DNA of 64,000 nt. Source: Ailurus styani. Its lineage: Eukaryota; Chordata; Mammalia; Carnivora; Ailuridae. The stretch spans positions 6,859,810 through 6,923,809 of the forward strand of contig LNAC01000035.1 of assembly GCA_002007465.1 (NCBI GenBank). Direction: 5' to 3'. The notes beneath the pieces are model-generated. The model did not search any database and was not told the origin of the DNA. It was given only the letters and a program-made list of their open reading frames with translations. This document shows, one piece after another, positions 29,366 to 41,639 of this stretch; position 1 is the first letter of the stretch, and each line of letters opens with the position of its first letter. The position numbers were made by a program, and so were the translations under genes.

Positions 29366-29925
29366 GGCTGGTCATCTGGGGGTCCCCAACCACAGAAGGC
29401 TCCCTACACTCAAATTCAGAACAAAACCTGTGGGGTTCTTGGGAAAATCTCTACTGCTTTCAAGTCCAGCCCTTCTGGGGTGGCCCAGAACCTTCCTGAA
29501 CCCCTTCCTATACTCTAGCCCAAAAATCCCTTAGCACAGGCTCTAATTAGTTGTTTCCAGGGTGACATTCCAGCCCATTCCCCAGCACCGGATGTGCCCC
29601 TTTTAATCATTCAAACACCAATAGCAGAAATATGTTCTCATAGACAAAGTCTCCCTGTGTCCCAGCAGAGAGACTCCAGCATGGCCCCATGGGCTCGAGC
29701 GCAGGAGCCCACCCTCTAGCCCAGTCAGGCCTAGGGACCCTGGAGCAGGGTCTTACCCTGGGAGCTGCAATGGGGACTTTGCAGCCTCTAAGATCCCAGC
29801 TGGGGGTTACTGACTCCTAGGCAAGGAGCAGAAAGAGGACTGTTTTAGCAGGTGGAAGTGATTCAAAAGGAAAAATAAAGAGAGAAATGTAATAGTAATG
29901 ACTCCCTGGACTGCAGTTACAATGG

Positions 29926-29995
29926 GACGTGAGGGGGAAAGAGGAGGAGGGAGGGAAGTATGGGGAGGAGAAGGAGAAGGAGGAGGCAAAGGTCA
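29926..29995. repeat. Purine-rich (GGA) low-complexity tract
   Basis: gaggaggagggagg-like repeats of GGA and GAA lie about 180 bases from CSMD2 exon B. Confidence 0.8.
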
Positions 29996-30134
29996 GACCC
30001 TGGGGCTGCTCACTGGCCACTAGGTCAGTGTGTCCATGTGCAGAACCCGGGACGGAAGGAGGCAAGATCGAAGGGAAATCATTCCAGCATCATCTGGCTT
30101 CCCCGCAGTCACAGCGCCAGCGGGTCTGACCTCA

Positions 30135-30359
<225 letters not shown>

Positions 30360-31279
30360 TCAAAGCCAGATATCCCTCTGGGCAAGGACATACCAAAGGT
30401 GGCATTAGAGTGCAGCCCCCGAATTGTCCCCCTCCCTGTATCTGCACACTTTGCAATGTGATTTTATAATTCTTCCCATTAAAAAGGTGGGGTAGATTCC
30501 CTCATCTCTTGCCTTTGGGTTTGGCAATTGGAATTTTCCAAATCAAGACACACCTTGATGTGTCTGAAGGCTTGCAAAGTGCCTGTTAGATGAGGTTTGT
30601 CCTCTCACATCCTGGCCATCCCTGGAAGAGGACATGTCTGGTCCTAAAAGGATGAGGAACATGTGGAGCAGAGCCAGTTGGCTTGCTAAGCCCAGCCTAC
30701 AGCAGCCGACCTACTATGGGCAGGGGAAACTGAGTCCTGGAGGTCCGTGGGGGGTAGCACCTGGCTCAGGTGGTGGCCTGAAGACTGAATTGGGCTCTGA
30801 TCCCATCTCAGTCCAGTCCACAGCTCATCAGGAGTTTGCCAAATAGCACAGAAAAGTCACCAGAGCCACGACATCACTGTTCCAAAGGCCATTCCTCTGA
30901 AGCCATCCACCTTCTTTGTGTCTGACATCCCCAGGTCCCCAAGGAGTTCTGCTGGTCTCTAAAGGGCTTCATCCTGTCTCCGGGTATACTGCTCAATGCA
31001 TCTGTCCTAGACCCCCATGCCCTCTCCCTGCTGGCCCTTGCCAGTGGCTCAGCCCTCTCAGATGGGTACCCAGCAAGGGTAGCATCAACTGTGACCAGGA
31101 ATTTCCTATGTGCCAGGCCCTGGGCTAAATGCCTTTCAAGTTCTTCTACTCATGTCAGCATCCCTAACTCATCTGTTTCCCCCACAACTGATCCATCAGG
31201 ATCCATCAGACCCTTCCAAGTAGATCCCAAGTGCATGGTCCAGGTCTCTGGTGCTTCCCTCTGGTTGCCATGACCTCCC

Positions 31280-32075
31280 ATCTTCCCGGCCCCATATAGC
31301 TCGTTCTCAATACAAGGGCTAAAGGGCTCCTTTCAAAACATAAGTCAGAGCATATTACATCTCTGCTCAAAACCCTTCAGTGGTAACCCGCCTCTCCTAA
31401 AGTAAAAGCCAGTCTTTCCAGTGGCCTGCACAGACCCATCTGCCCTCCCAGCACCCCTCCGACCTTATCTTTAACCTTAATCACTCTTGTTCAGCCACAT
31501 GGGCCTCCCTAGTGTTCCTGCTTCCACCTGCCGCCAGTTCCCTAAAATGTTCTTTTCTGAGCGTATCTTCATGACTCCCTCTTTCCCTGGAAGCATCTGC
31601 ACAAATGCTGCTTCCTGGCAGACACCTTCTCTGACCACTATTTACAGTGACGGCAGACCCCCAGCTCCCTGGCTCCCTTCCCTACTTTACCTCCCTTTCT
31701 TTTTTTTTTCTTTTTCTTTTTTAATTATTCTTTGCCCCAGGGGTAAAGGTCTGTGAATCATCAGGCTTACACCTTTCACAGCACTCACCATAGCACAGAC
31801 CCTCCCCAATGTCCATAACCCAGCAACCCTATCCCTACCCTCCCACCCCCCAGTAATCCTCAGTTTGTTTCATGAGATTAACAGTCTCTTATGGTTTGTC
31901 TCCTTCCCGATACCTCCCTAACTTTCTAACACATAGGATCATTGACTTGGTGGTTTCTGTCCCCCCACACTGCAATGTAAGCTCCAGAAATGCAGGGATT
32001 TTTATCTGTTTTGTTCACTGGTGCCTCCTCTATGCCTTGACTAGAGCCTGGTACATGATGGGCCCTGGATAATCA
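31280..32075 (+). repeat. L2 3' region split by an L1 insertion
   Basis: The first part (31280-31696) has gtcagagcatattacatctc, tgctcaaaacccttcagtgg and ctctgaccactatttac. The second part (31911-32075) has cactgcaatgtaagctccag then cctggtacatgatgggccct. The two are consecutive in L2 and are interrupted by the L1 at 31697-31910. Confidence 0.7.
31697..31910 (-). mobile_element. L1 3' end, antisense, nested in L2
   Basis: A T-rich tail (31697-31722), then caggggtaaaggtctgtgaa, cacagcactcaccatagcac and cccccagtaatcctcagttt. This is a carnivore-type L1 3' end. A 9-base direct repeat TACCTCCCT flanks it (31688-31696 and 31911-31919). Confidence 0.8.
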
Positions 32076-32094
32076 TTTCATTTGCTCCTTACAC

Positions 32095-32215
32095 ACCCAT
32101 CGACCTTGACCGGTAGTTACTATACCTACGTGATAGATAATCACACGGCAGCTCAGAGTGGTTTAAGTGATTTGCTATGGGTCACACAACCAGGAGGCAG
32201 CTGTGCTCTTCGCTG
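32095..32215 (-). repeat. MIR fragment, antisense
   Basis: ggcagctcagagtggtttaa, gtgatttgctatgggtcaca and caaccaggaggcagctg follow the reversed MIR core. Confidence 0.6.
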
Positions 32216-32420
32216 AACCTTAGCATCTTCTCTTGTGACCTGCCCCCAAAGCCATCCCAGGGGCACTGCTGGCCTTCTCCAGAATCTTTCCTTTGCCCCG
32301 ACTCAGGCCCGAAAACCTTGATACTTGCTCTGCACTTGAGGTAACATACCAGTCCCGAAACTAAAGCCCACAGTGATCAGGCATGCACGGGCCCATCCCC
32401 CCCCCCACAACCCCCACCTC

Positions 32421-32646
32421 NNNNNNNNNNNNNNNNNNNNNNNNNNNNNNNNNNNNNNNNNNNNNNNNNNNNNNNNNNNNNNNNNNNNNNNNNNNNNNNN
32501 NNNNNNNNNNNNNNNNNNNNNNNNNNNNNNNNNNNNNNNNNNNNNNNNNNNNNNNNNNNNNNNNNNNNNNNNNNNNNNNNNNNNNNNNNNNNNNNNNNNN
32601 NNNNNNNNNNNNNNNNNNNNNNNNNNNNNNNNNNNNNNNNNNNNNN
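32421..32646. other. Assembly gap (226 N)
   Basis: Undetermined bases. The 13-mer caacccccacctc ends directly at the left edge and starts again directly at the right edge, inside a C-rich tract. A tandem repeat probably caused the gap. Open frames that cross it are artefacts. Confidence 0.98.
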
Positions 32647-34212
32647 CAACCCCCACCTCCACCTACATCAAAAAGCTCCCCAAGGGTTTGTCCCCTGGCA
32701 AGCTGCTAAACTGAATGCCTGATCAAACTCAGTTACTACCATGGAGTCACTGCTTCCCAACGTGCATTCGAAGACTTTTTATAAATGTGCATTACTCTCC
32801 ATGTGTATCCAGCAGGAAAATTTCCAATGAACACTAACGTGGACCCATTATCAAACAGAGGGTATTAGTAGGGAAACATGCATTATTCAAGCCTAGCTAA
32901 TACAGTACAGCAGGGGGGAAATTCCTCGGATTCAGTCATCCCTAAGAGAATAGGGCTGGTCCCTGTACTGTGGGGATAGCTTGAGCTCTCCTCCCTGATG
33001 CCCTGGCACTGGGGCTGGGGGAGAGGGGTCTCCATGACCCAGTGTGGCTCACTCAAGGGGAGGTCTGTGCAGATGGTTCTGGGCACCTGGCCAAGAAGGA
33101 GGAGGTGAGAGTCTTCCCAATCGTTATTTCCCGTCCTAGTGTTCTCTGGAGGAAGGGAGGTGAAGAGGGGCCGGTGAACCAGGAACGCCATTCCCAGGGG
33201 TAAATGCTGCTTCAGTTTTCCCTGCAGCTGCTGAAGGGGGGACTATGAGAGGCAGGTGGGCATGAGGGGATGGCTAAAAGGGAGCCCTTCTTCCTCTCTG
33301 CTGAAGGTTGCACTCAGGAAGAGGCTCCAGAAGGAATCCTTCCAATTTCTGTGCCCATCTACTCTACTTGGTCCTCCCCAAAAAAGGCTGTGTAACCCAC
33401 CAGGTCAGTGCTTTATAACCCCTAGGCCACTGTTAGCAGTGGCTGACATCATCACCTTCCCCAGCAGCAATGAATTCCTGTCCTTCCTGCTACTCAAGGC
33501 AGCAAGGATCTTGCTAAAGCGGTAAGAAGCGGTGAATGAGAAGGAACCTGAGAAGCCTCAGGGGGCTTCTTAATTTACATATAAACCTTGGACTGTTTAC
33601 TCCTCTGAGTTGGTCTCAAAAGTGCGTGGTCATGCTGTCTGTGTGCATCACACACAAGCCTGGGGAAGGCAGGGGCCCTGCTCTCTGGATGGTGTTTCCT
33701 CACACCAACAATGCGATCTTTAGAAGATGTATGCCAGGCCCAGCTGGCCCAGGCCCAGGCTCTGGGGAGGGGAGCCCATACAGTGGACCCATACTATAGT
33801 GGGAGCTGATGAATGGGTCAGGAAAGTGGCCTTGGCTAGGGGGTAAGCTCTTGGCAAGATCCACATTACCAGGGATGTGGACATCAAGAAATCACCTCCA
33901 TATGCTGGGGCTTCAGTTTTGGAGCAACCCCAGGGATGCTGTCACACCCTGAATTACAGATAGCTAGTTTGTCTCTTAAATAGTCTGACCAAGTGGGTGG
34001 TGAGCGATCAAGGAAAAGGGAACACCATGGGAAATCAGCCACAAAATGAGCTTAGTAAGTACTAGCTCAACAGACCAGGGCAGGCCAGGCAAAAAACGCC
34101 AGAGAACAAGAGGGCTTCTACCTTCAGATCTCCACAGTATGCTACTGACAGACCCAATCAGAAATGCAGAATAAATCAGCAAGAACCTAGAGAATTTCTG
34201 GCATGTATCCGT
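32647..34212. other. CSMD2 intron, nothing recognised
   Basis: No exon or repeat family could be named by eye. A short homopurine stretch is present near 33100-33170. Confidence 0.35.
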
Positions 34213-34287
34213 TCATGTTGTTCATTTGTTTGTCTGTTCGTTCGTTCATTCATTCATTCATCCATCCATCCATCCATTCATTCATTC
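34213..34287. repeat. Compound tetranucleotide microsatellite (TTCA/TTCG/CATC)
   Basis: gttcgttcgttcattcattc followed by atccatccatccatcc and cattcattcattc. Confidence 0.9.
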
Positions 34288-34639
34288 TGGGAGCGCCCAC
34301 TAGTGTAGTGCCAATGATATTACACTGAAGCTCTGGTCTTTAAAATGGATTTTGTAACTGTTGATGCACCGCAGATAAAACAGAGCCTGAGGCGGGCTCC
34401 ACAGTTCCGGCTACACTTGAGTGCACACCCCCGATGCCCATACGTACGTGCCTGCACACAGATCCACACACACACATGCATCTGTGTCTATAACGGGCAC
34501 ACCCACAACAAATTTGTGCCCTTGGGTATGCTTGGCCCCAAACACTCACATACAAAATATAATTCACACTTGCATATGCTTTTGCACCATGAACAAAATC
34601 AGGACTCCCAGAGAAAAGTGCTGGCTTGAACTGGTTGAT

Positions 34640-34860
34640 GGAAATCTTACTAGGTACATTCATCTCCTCCGAATGATAATGACTACAGGAGACTGCCAGG
34701 CTGCTCCATTCATCCTTTATATTCTGGTTAATTACAAGACATTTCCCCGCTGTTGTAAAGGTTAGCGGGACACATGGTACACATTTAGCTAGAAGAATCT
34801 GGCAATACAAATTCCTCTCTAGTCTGCAGCATGAGTTATTGGGCTGAGCTAGCAGGAGAC
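34640..34860. promoter_or_regulatory. Repeat-poor block, candidate conserved element
   Basis: No repeat is recognised. It contains aatgataatgac, tctggttaattacaag and a ggttagcgggac segment with CpG kept in AT-rich surroundings. Function is inferred from composition only. Confidence 0.2.
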
Positions 34861-35039
34861 AAGGACCTGTTAGTGGAGGAGGGGAAGTGCTAAACCTGTC
34901 TCCAAGGTTCTGGGAATCACAAAGTGGAGGGAACCTGCAGCTTCTTCTCCTCCCAAGCAAGTGAGACTTCCCTTCACAAGGGTGAGCCAGGGCGCTAATC
35001 CTGATCACTCCTCAATACTGCTACTCGGCTGTCTGACTG

Positions 35040-35582
35040 GTTGGACCATCCCTTCATCTCCCCACACCTGTTCCTTCACTAAACCTAGTTCATTCAATCT
35101 TAGAAACTATTTCCAATGTGTATCTTTCTTTCAGGATTCTAAGCCACTCCTGCCCTAAACTCTTTTTTGCTTGGATTTTATTCACCAAGTCACTCTCTCT
35201 AACTCATCCCCCAAAATGTTGCAGAGGATGATCCTTTAAAAACTGGAATTTGATTTTTCCCTTAGAAAACACTGGTGGGTGCACACCCTGCTCTCTGCCC
35301 CTCCCTTGTCACTGCTGATCTGCTTCTTGCTTGGCCACCAGCCCTGCACAAATGCTTTCATTATTCACAGTTCTTTGCTAGACAAAGTCAACGTCTAGCA
35401 CACTGGCTCTTTACTTCACTCAGATTTATGCCAAAGATGGAAAATTTCCTGCAGATGCCCAATATCTAATGCTTCAATGTACAGACCTTCTATGGAGAGC
35501 CCTTATTATGCCCTTACTATGGAGAAGAACAGTGGGAAGAGCACTGGTATGGAACAGACCTAGGGAAGCCTCAATGTAGTGA
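35040..35582 (+). repeat. L2 fragment, 5' part of an element split by the HSPD1 copy
   Basis: ggatgatcctttaaaaactg, the cctgctctctgcccctcc block and ccaccagccctgcaca match the L2 region just before the part found again at 37085. Confidence 0.45.
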
Positions 35583-37030
35583 AAGTTGAAGTGTCTGATG
35601 CCAGGTTAATGGACCAAGGGATAAATACAAAAAGATTGTGGCACCATTGACCAGGATGTTGCCAAAACACAAATAAAGATGCTGGGGTAGCGCCACTGTT
35701 TCCACTGTACTGGCATCTCCATGGTCATGGAAGGGTTTGAGAAGATGAGCAAAGGTGTTAATCTAATGGAAATCAGGAAAGGTGTGATGTTGTGTTTTGA
35801 TACTGCAATTCCTGAACTTACAAAGAGCCTAAAGCTGTGATATATTCTGAAGACATTGCTCAGTTTGCTACAGTTTTTGCAAATGGAGACAGACAAATTG
35901 GCAGTATCTTTCTGATAAAATCACAAAAGTTCAAAGAGTATCCTTGCAATACGGGGCAGGAAAACACTGAAGGACTGAAGCAGGAATCGAAGGCACAAAA
36001 TGTGCCTAAGATTACATATATCCCTACTTGAATAATATATCAGAAGTTCAGAAGTGGAAATTCCAGGATACTTAGGGTTTCCAGTGTCTGGTCCATGGTA
36101 CCCACTCTTGAAACCACCAATGCCCAATCAAAGTCTTGGGTTATGACTGCTGAAGATGCCCTTAAGACATTCACTTGGAATAGGCAACCCAAGCTCCAGG
36201 TTCTGGTCTCAGGGAAAGAACCAGCAAAGCTGTTGCTATTGATGGTGTGGTGTTTGGAAAAGAGAGCCAGGCTCTGAATTTTCAAGATTGTTTGCTTCAT
36301 GATTTAGGAAAAGCTGGACAGGTTATTGTGACCGAAGATGACGCCACAGGCTTGCAAGGAAAAAGTGACAAGATTCAAAAAGAGAAATATTCAAGGAATC
36401 ACTACTAGTGACCGTGGAAAAGAAAAGCTCCAGAGACATCCGGTGACACTTCAGATGGTGGAGCTATGCAGAAGGTCACTGGGACAAGTGACGTGGAAGA
36501 GAATGAAAGGAAGGAGTCATAGGTACAGTGAATGCTCCAAGACCCATTGCTGAAAAAGGCACCATCTGGGTGCTTTGTTTTGGTGCATTCCTGCCTTGAA
36601 TTCACTGCTCCAGCTAACGAAGAGCAAAAAACTGGTACAACAACTATTGAAAGAGAACACTCAAAATGCCAGCAAGGACCATTGCCAAGAATGCAGGAGT
36701 GGAAGGATTGTTGATAGTTTAGAAAATAATACACAGCTCCTCAGAAGCTGGTTATACCCTACGCTGGGTGGTGTTTTGAATATGGTGGAAAAAGAAATCA
36801 TCAACCCAAATATGGGTGGTAAGATGCACAAACCAACTGAAGGTTGTAAGAAGTACTTTGTTAGATGCTGCTGGTATGGCCTGTGGGTTAATCACAGCAA
36901 AACTCGTAGCCACTAGAATCCCTGAAGACAAGGACCCTGGCAGGGAAGATGGCAGGCAGTACGGGAGTGGCATGTTCTAAATTTCTAGAACAGTGCTTTG
37001 CCATTGTTAATAGGCTGTGTGGTGGTCTTC
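35583..37030 (+). pseudogene. HSPD1: HSPD1 (HSP60) processed pseudogene, 5' truncated and decayed
   Basis: Translated pieces in shifting frames follow human HSP60 from about residue 76 to the stop without introns. Examples are KYKK near 35620, a segment like EDIAQFATVFANGD at 35850-35890, the apical-domain region near 36060-36250, and RIPALNSL-like sequence near 36580. The C-terminal Gly-Met repeat region appears just before a stop near 36978. The first bases of the parent 3' untranslated region (tagaacagtgctttgcc) follow, so this copy came from a spliced mRNA. The functional gene makes the mitochondrial chaperonin. This copy lacks the presequence and the first 75 or so residues, has frameshifts and in-frame stops throughout, and is about 0.1 kb shorter than the matching cDNA. 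No poly(A) tail is left. It sits in a CSMD2 intron on the opposite strand. Confidence 0.85.
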
Positions 37031-37084
37031 ACAAACACCTTCTGACTAGTCAGAAAACGACCAGAGAAGAGATATTTAAGGGCA

Positions 37085-37430
37085 TTCCTGGGGCCAGCAG
37101 GTGTTGTTTCATGGCCTGGGCAATGCTGTTTGCTCTACCTGGCATGACTTTTCCCTCTCTTCTTTGCTTGGCTACCTCTCACTGGTAAAGGCCTGACTCA
37201 AAGGCTATCTCCTCTCTGTGGCTGTGGCTGCACCTCGGGGAGAAGTCATTGCCTTTACAGGACTTCGCTCGGGCGTCTGTTGAAGCCCTTTTTCTACTAT
37301 TATGTCATGTCCTGTTCTCCTAGCTATTTGTCCTCCGAGCTCTTAGGTCTGTAAGCTGTGACTGACAGAGCCAAGCACACAGAAAGTTCCCCGAACCATC
37401 TGATGACTGAGTGGATGAAGGAATGACCAA
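37085..37430 (+). repeat. L2 3' end, distal part of the split element
   Basis: ggcctgggcaatgctgtttg then ctctacctggcatgac matches the L2 'tttgcatatgctgttccctctgcctggaatg' block. Terminal L2-like sequence follows (agccaagcacacagaaag). Confidence 0.5.
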
Positions 37431-38999
37431 GTGTTAGAAGAATACATGCTTTGAGTTCATTTCCTGGCAAAAGGACTGGGTTACCCTTGAAAGCAGGCGG
37501 GTGAGGGGTGCCATATTTTGTGTTCATGCTGTTTTCAGGTCAAGCTCACTTTTGACTGAGTTTAGAAGCTTGGCCTTAGGGGCACTGGGCTCTGGGCTCC
37601 TGAACCTGGAAGCAACAACCCTGAGATTCGTGGAAGGGTCCTGGGGGCCCAGAACCTAACAATGAGGCTGGCAAGGGTTGGGCAGCTCAGCAGGCAGAAA
37701 GGAATTGGAGAGAAGAGTCTGAGCATGGACACAGGTTGCCTGAGGCCCTTTGGCTCTGGTCTGAGACTAGGACTCAGTCACACGCGACAAAAAGACACGT
37801 TCACATGGAAAAGAGAAGCTTGGGTTTGTTACTATAAAAAGCATCTCAATACATGCAAATTGGTTTCGAATGTTTGAGTTTATTCCGCAGACAACGGAGA
37901 CTCAGTGTCTCGAACTTCTAGAAAGCAGAGGAGCCAATTCTATTGCTGTGGAGTATCTCCCAACCCCTGGTTCCCGGAGTTCACTTGACAACATGGCCAA
38001 TGAGAGGGACAGCAGCCAGGCTAGGATTTGGCTGAAGGGTGGCTCGGGCACTAGACAGTGATCGTCATGTCAGAGTGGCAGGCAGGGAGCCCGTGTCTGA
38101 GCAGCCAGAGCCACCAGGTCTACCTCTCCCTGTACACGCGGTTCCCCCTATAACAGGGAGTCAAGGTGACCGGTGCAGCCTGAGGCCTGAGGGTTCCGTA
38201 TCCTGAGTACCTGCCACGTGCCAGATATTTTAGCAGGACTTCCTTCAATTTGCACTAGCCCAGTGGGGGTCAGTATTATTCCCTCTCTACGGACAAGCAG
38301 GGCAATAGTGAGCTGTGAGTTATGTTCTCTTCCCAGCCAGGAAAGACCCTCAACATTTGGGATCATCAGCCCCTGGGGGTATTTAAGAAAGGCTCTTCTC
38401 AGTGTCATTCCTTGCAGGCTTGAAAAGAAAGCAAGAAAGCAATTAGCACTGCAAGAAGGACTGAAAATATTCCTTGCCTGGAGGCAGAAGGATTGATTAC
38501 ATAACCTCAGTGGTCTCCCACAACTGGAAGGAACCTTAAGGAATTTCGATTTCTGTGATTGCCAAACACTTTAGGTGCAGGAACCCGCAATTACATTTCT
38601 AGGTAAATGCCCACTACACAAAACAAATCAAAGAGGAACTGCTCTGGTTTAAGTCGATGGTGTGGGGGTGGGGGTGAACCTGGAGCCCCAACCACTCAGT
38701 CCCTATCAAAACAGCTGTGGGGAGAAGCCCTTTGGCCTCCAAGGAACCCACTTTGAAAACCACTCTTTCGGGCTCCCTCCTCTCATGTTGCACATATTTG
38801 AAGAGGACTCCAGCCCTGAGAGGGGACCGGTGGCCTCTGCCTCTACTTTGCCTTGAATCTTCACATGTCCCTCTCCAGCCCAGACCCTTCTCTGAGCTAC
38901 AGACTGACAGAGCAGCCAGCTACCTACTAATGGGCTCCCAAGCCCTGATATGCCAATATCAACATGGATCAAACATGTTCCAAGCAAATCCACCATCAT
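37431..38999. other. CSMD2 intron, little recognised
   Basis: A possible reversed MIR/L2 piece lies at 38205-38330 (gagtacctgccacgtgccag). Otherwise I see no exon or named repeat. Confidence 0.35.
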
Positions 39000-39306
39000 C
39001 TGCCTCTGCCCCATACCACCTCGATTAATAGTGTCATTTTTTACCCGTTCACTCAAGCCAGAAACCTAAAATTCACCTCTGACTGCTCTGCCTCCTTCCT
39101 CCACCCTTCTTACTCCCAGATCTAACAGGCCACGAGTCCAGGCCGGTGACCGTGGGGGAGGCCTCTTCCAGTCTCTCTCTGCCTCTGCCTAAAGCCTGGA
39201 TCCTTGGAGACTTCAAATTCTCCAAGACTCTTAACTGTCCTCCCATTTTCATCCGAGAGCAGTCAAAGATCTTCCTGAAATGAAAATATGATCAAGCCTC
39301 CCCCTT

Positions 39307-39491
39307 GTTCCTTTTTTTAAATTTTTATTTTTTAAAATAATCTTTTATAGATTTGTGTTTGTTTATTTCAGAGCGAGCGAGAGAGAGCATGAGCAGGGGG
39401 GAGGGGCAGAGGGAGAGAGAGAGAAGCAGACTTCCTGCTGAGCACAGAGCCCAAGGCAGATGCTTAACTGACTGAGCCACCCAGGCACCCA
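39307..39491 (-). mobile_element. CAN-SINE (carnivore tRNA-Lys-derived SINE), antisense
   Basis: On the minus strand it reads gggtgcctgggtggctcagt then cagttaagcatctgccttgg, the tRNA-like head with the A box region. A TC-rich stretch and an A-rich tail at 39308-39350 follow. Imperfect direct repeats caagcctccccct / caagtctccctct flank it. This family is restricted to carnivores. Confidence 0.92.
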
Positions 39492-39759
39492 CAAGTCTCC
39501 CTCTGGTTAAAGATTTCTGATCTCCTGTCTTCAGTGCAGCTTCTCACAGTGTGAGCCCTGGCTCCCTCTCCGGCCTTGGAGCTCGCTGCCCTGACCGTTG
39601 CCCTGCACTTGGATGGCGGGCTTCGAGCTCAGGCAGCGACTATTTTCAGGGAGAGGGGAGGCCTGGGAGCACGTGGGCCGTGTGGGCCGTGTCTCAGCTG
39701 CAGACCGCCCGGCTCTGGCCTGGTAGTGCTCCAGAGGCTCTCGACACTTCGTAAATGAA

Positions 39760-39955
39760 TGAGCAAGGCTGCATTCCATAAACCTTTATTTATGGATGCA
39801 GAAACTTGTATTTCATATAGTTTTCGTGTGTCATGAAACCTTCTTCTGATTTTCTTCTTCAATCTTTAAAAACGTGAAAGCCGTTCTCAGCTTGAGGACC
39901 ACACGGAAGCAGTCAGACGGCTGTGTCAGGCCTCTGGGCTGTAGCTGGCCCAGCT
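39760..39955 (+). mobile_element. MER5-like hAT-Charlie element
   Basis: aaacctttatttatggatgc, gtatttcatatagttttcgt and caatctttaaaaacgtgaaa then gccgttctcagcttgaggac match the longer MER5/Charlie-type internal sequence. Confidence 0.6.
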
Positions 39956-41247
39956 CTGCCCCGGACACGCAGGTCTCTGCGGCTCCTCAGACTTAGCCCT
40001 TTCGGGTTTTCTTGCCTTCCCTCTAGCCGGAATGCTCCTCACTATCTGCGTGGCATCTTTCTGAAGCCTACATTGATGTCGCTGTGACTTTTTCTTTTTC
40101 TTTCTTTCCTTTTTTTTTTTTCTTTGCTTCTTTAAGTGTTTCCAGCCAAACTAAATGCTCCTTTATCTCTAATCCTAGAACCCTTTCCTGGGCCTTAATT
40201 ATAGCTCTCATCTGGCTGCACAAAACTTACAGATTTAGGCCCGTTCCTCTCTTTAACCTATTCTCCTTGACAGCAGGGCCTGGCCTAGCCCGTGTTCCCC
40301 CTTCTGTGCTATCACATGGCCATGTCGCACCAAGATGCTTGAAATTCAACACGCTTGTCCACCGTCCAACAGCCAGTCAGACGCACAGTCACACAAGAAC
40401 TCTGGTCCCCTGATTCCCCGAGGTAGTACTGAACATCCTGTTAGGCTAGGAACACTCCTAAATTCTCACTGGACTGAGATGGGAGTGGAATACGCCATGT
40501 TGTAGGTTATTCATTTATTTATTCAATGTATGATTTTGTTTCTGGGCGGGGGAAGAAAACTGTCCATCAATCCACTTACGGGTTTATAATGATTAACCCC
40601 GAGGTGCCATAAATCACTTGAGACTAATGCCATCAAGCTCAGGGCAGTGGAAACTGATCCCATGCTGATGTGTCCCCAGGTCCAGTCCCCACAGTTCTCT
40701 GCTCTGTGGACTGCTTGAACAAGGGGGCCTGCTGGTAAGGGTCCTAGTGTCCCAGGGCACACAGCGGGGCACAGCGGGGCCTCTTTTCCCTGCTTCTGGC
40801 TCCTTCTGGGTTGGCAGATGGGAGGCACAGCAGACAGGAGGGAGAGAGAAGAGAGAGATTGGGTTGCTGATTCTGGGCTCGTCCTCCTGCTCTGGTTACT
40901 GATTCCCAGGTCCCCTCCACCTGCACTGTGGGTTGGCGGTGGTCAGGCTCCTCAGTTCTGCCAGGCGACTCTTCTACTCCCTCTGTCCCCCTGCCCCCCA
41001 AATGTGGCGAAGGCCTCCCACCTGCATGGTCCCAGGGCCTCATCATCCTTGTGGGGTCCTTTAATCCCATCCTATCCTCTGTAAAATGTCCCATTACTAA
41101 ACCCTCTTCAGTGAAAGCCAGGCAGGATGCCTTCTATTTCCTGCTAGCCACCTGACTAAAAGCTATCTCTACCATGCTTTGGGGCTGTATTTGCAAGCTG
41201 CTAAACAGATTATTTTGACCATTCCCAAGTTTCCTTGCCTTCGGAGC

Positions 41248-41475
41248 AGTGGTTTTCAATGGGGGTGATTTTGTATGCAGGGGTCACTTGGCCGGTATGG
41301 AAACTTTTTGGTTATCATGACTGTGTATGTTGAGGGAGATGCTACTGGCATCTAGTATCTAGTGGATGGAGGCCAGGGACACTGCTGAGTACCCCAAAAT
41401 ACACCGGACAGTCCCCTACAACAAAGAATTCCCCACGTCACAATGTCAACAGTACTGAGGCCGAGGAACCCTGCT
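41248..41475 (+). mobile_element. MER20-like hAT element
   Basis: It starts gcagtggttttcaatggggg. The body has ttggttatcatgactgtgta, tgctactggcatctag and ccctacaacaaagaattccc, and the end is ccgaggaaccctgc. Length and order match MER20, a short mammalian DNA transposon. Confidence 0.7.
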
Positions 41476-41639
41476 TGAGTCGTCAACCGAGTTACTAAAT
41501 GATTATTGCATACGCTTGCACTATGTGCCCCCATTCTGGAAAACACTAGAAAAAGAAGTTCCCAGGGTAGAGTCATTTATTAGCACAGTATGTATGCCAC
41601 CATATATAAGTATGCCGGCTGCAGATGAATACTGCTGGG

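Larger units (their letters stand above)
39000..40200 (+). repeat. L2 remnant broken by a CAN-SINE and a MER5-like element
   Basis: cctctgactgctctgcctcc near 39080, then aaagatcttcctgaaatgaa near 39270, ttgccctgcacttgg near 39600 and tccctctagccggaatgctc near 40030 follow L2 order. The intervening pieces are younger insertions. It is diverged, so the borders are approximate. Confidence 0.45.

Noticed and set aside
32303..32714. Open frames of 90-119 codons across the gap
   Set aside because: They consist mostly of N (unknown residues) and exist only because N has no stop codons.
34340..35008. 222-codon minus-strand frame
   Set aside because: It includes translated CA-repeat (CVCGSVCRHVR) and has no recognisable domain; likely chance.
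36575..36916. 113-codon plus-strand frame
   Set aside because: It is a surviving stretch of the HSPD1 pseudogene.
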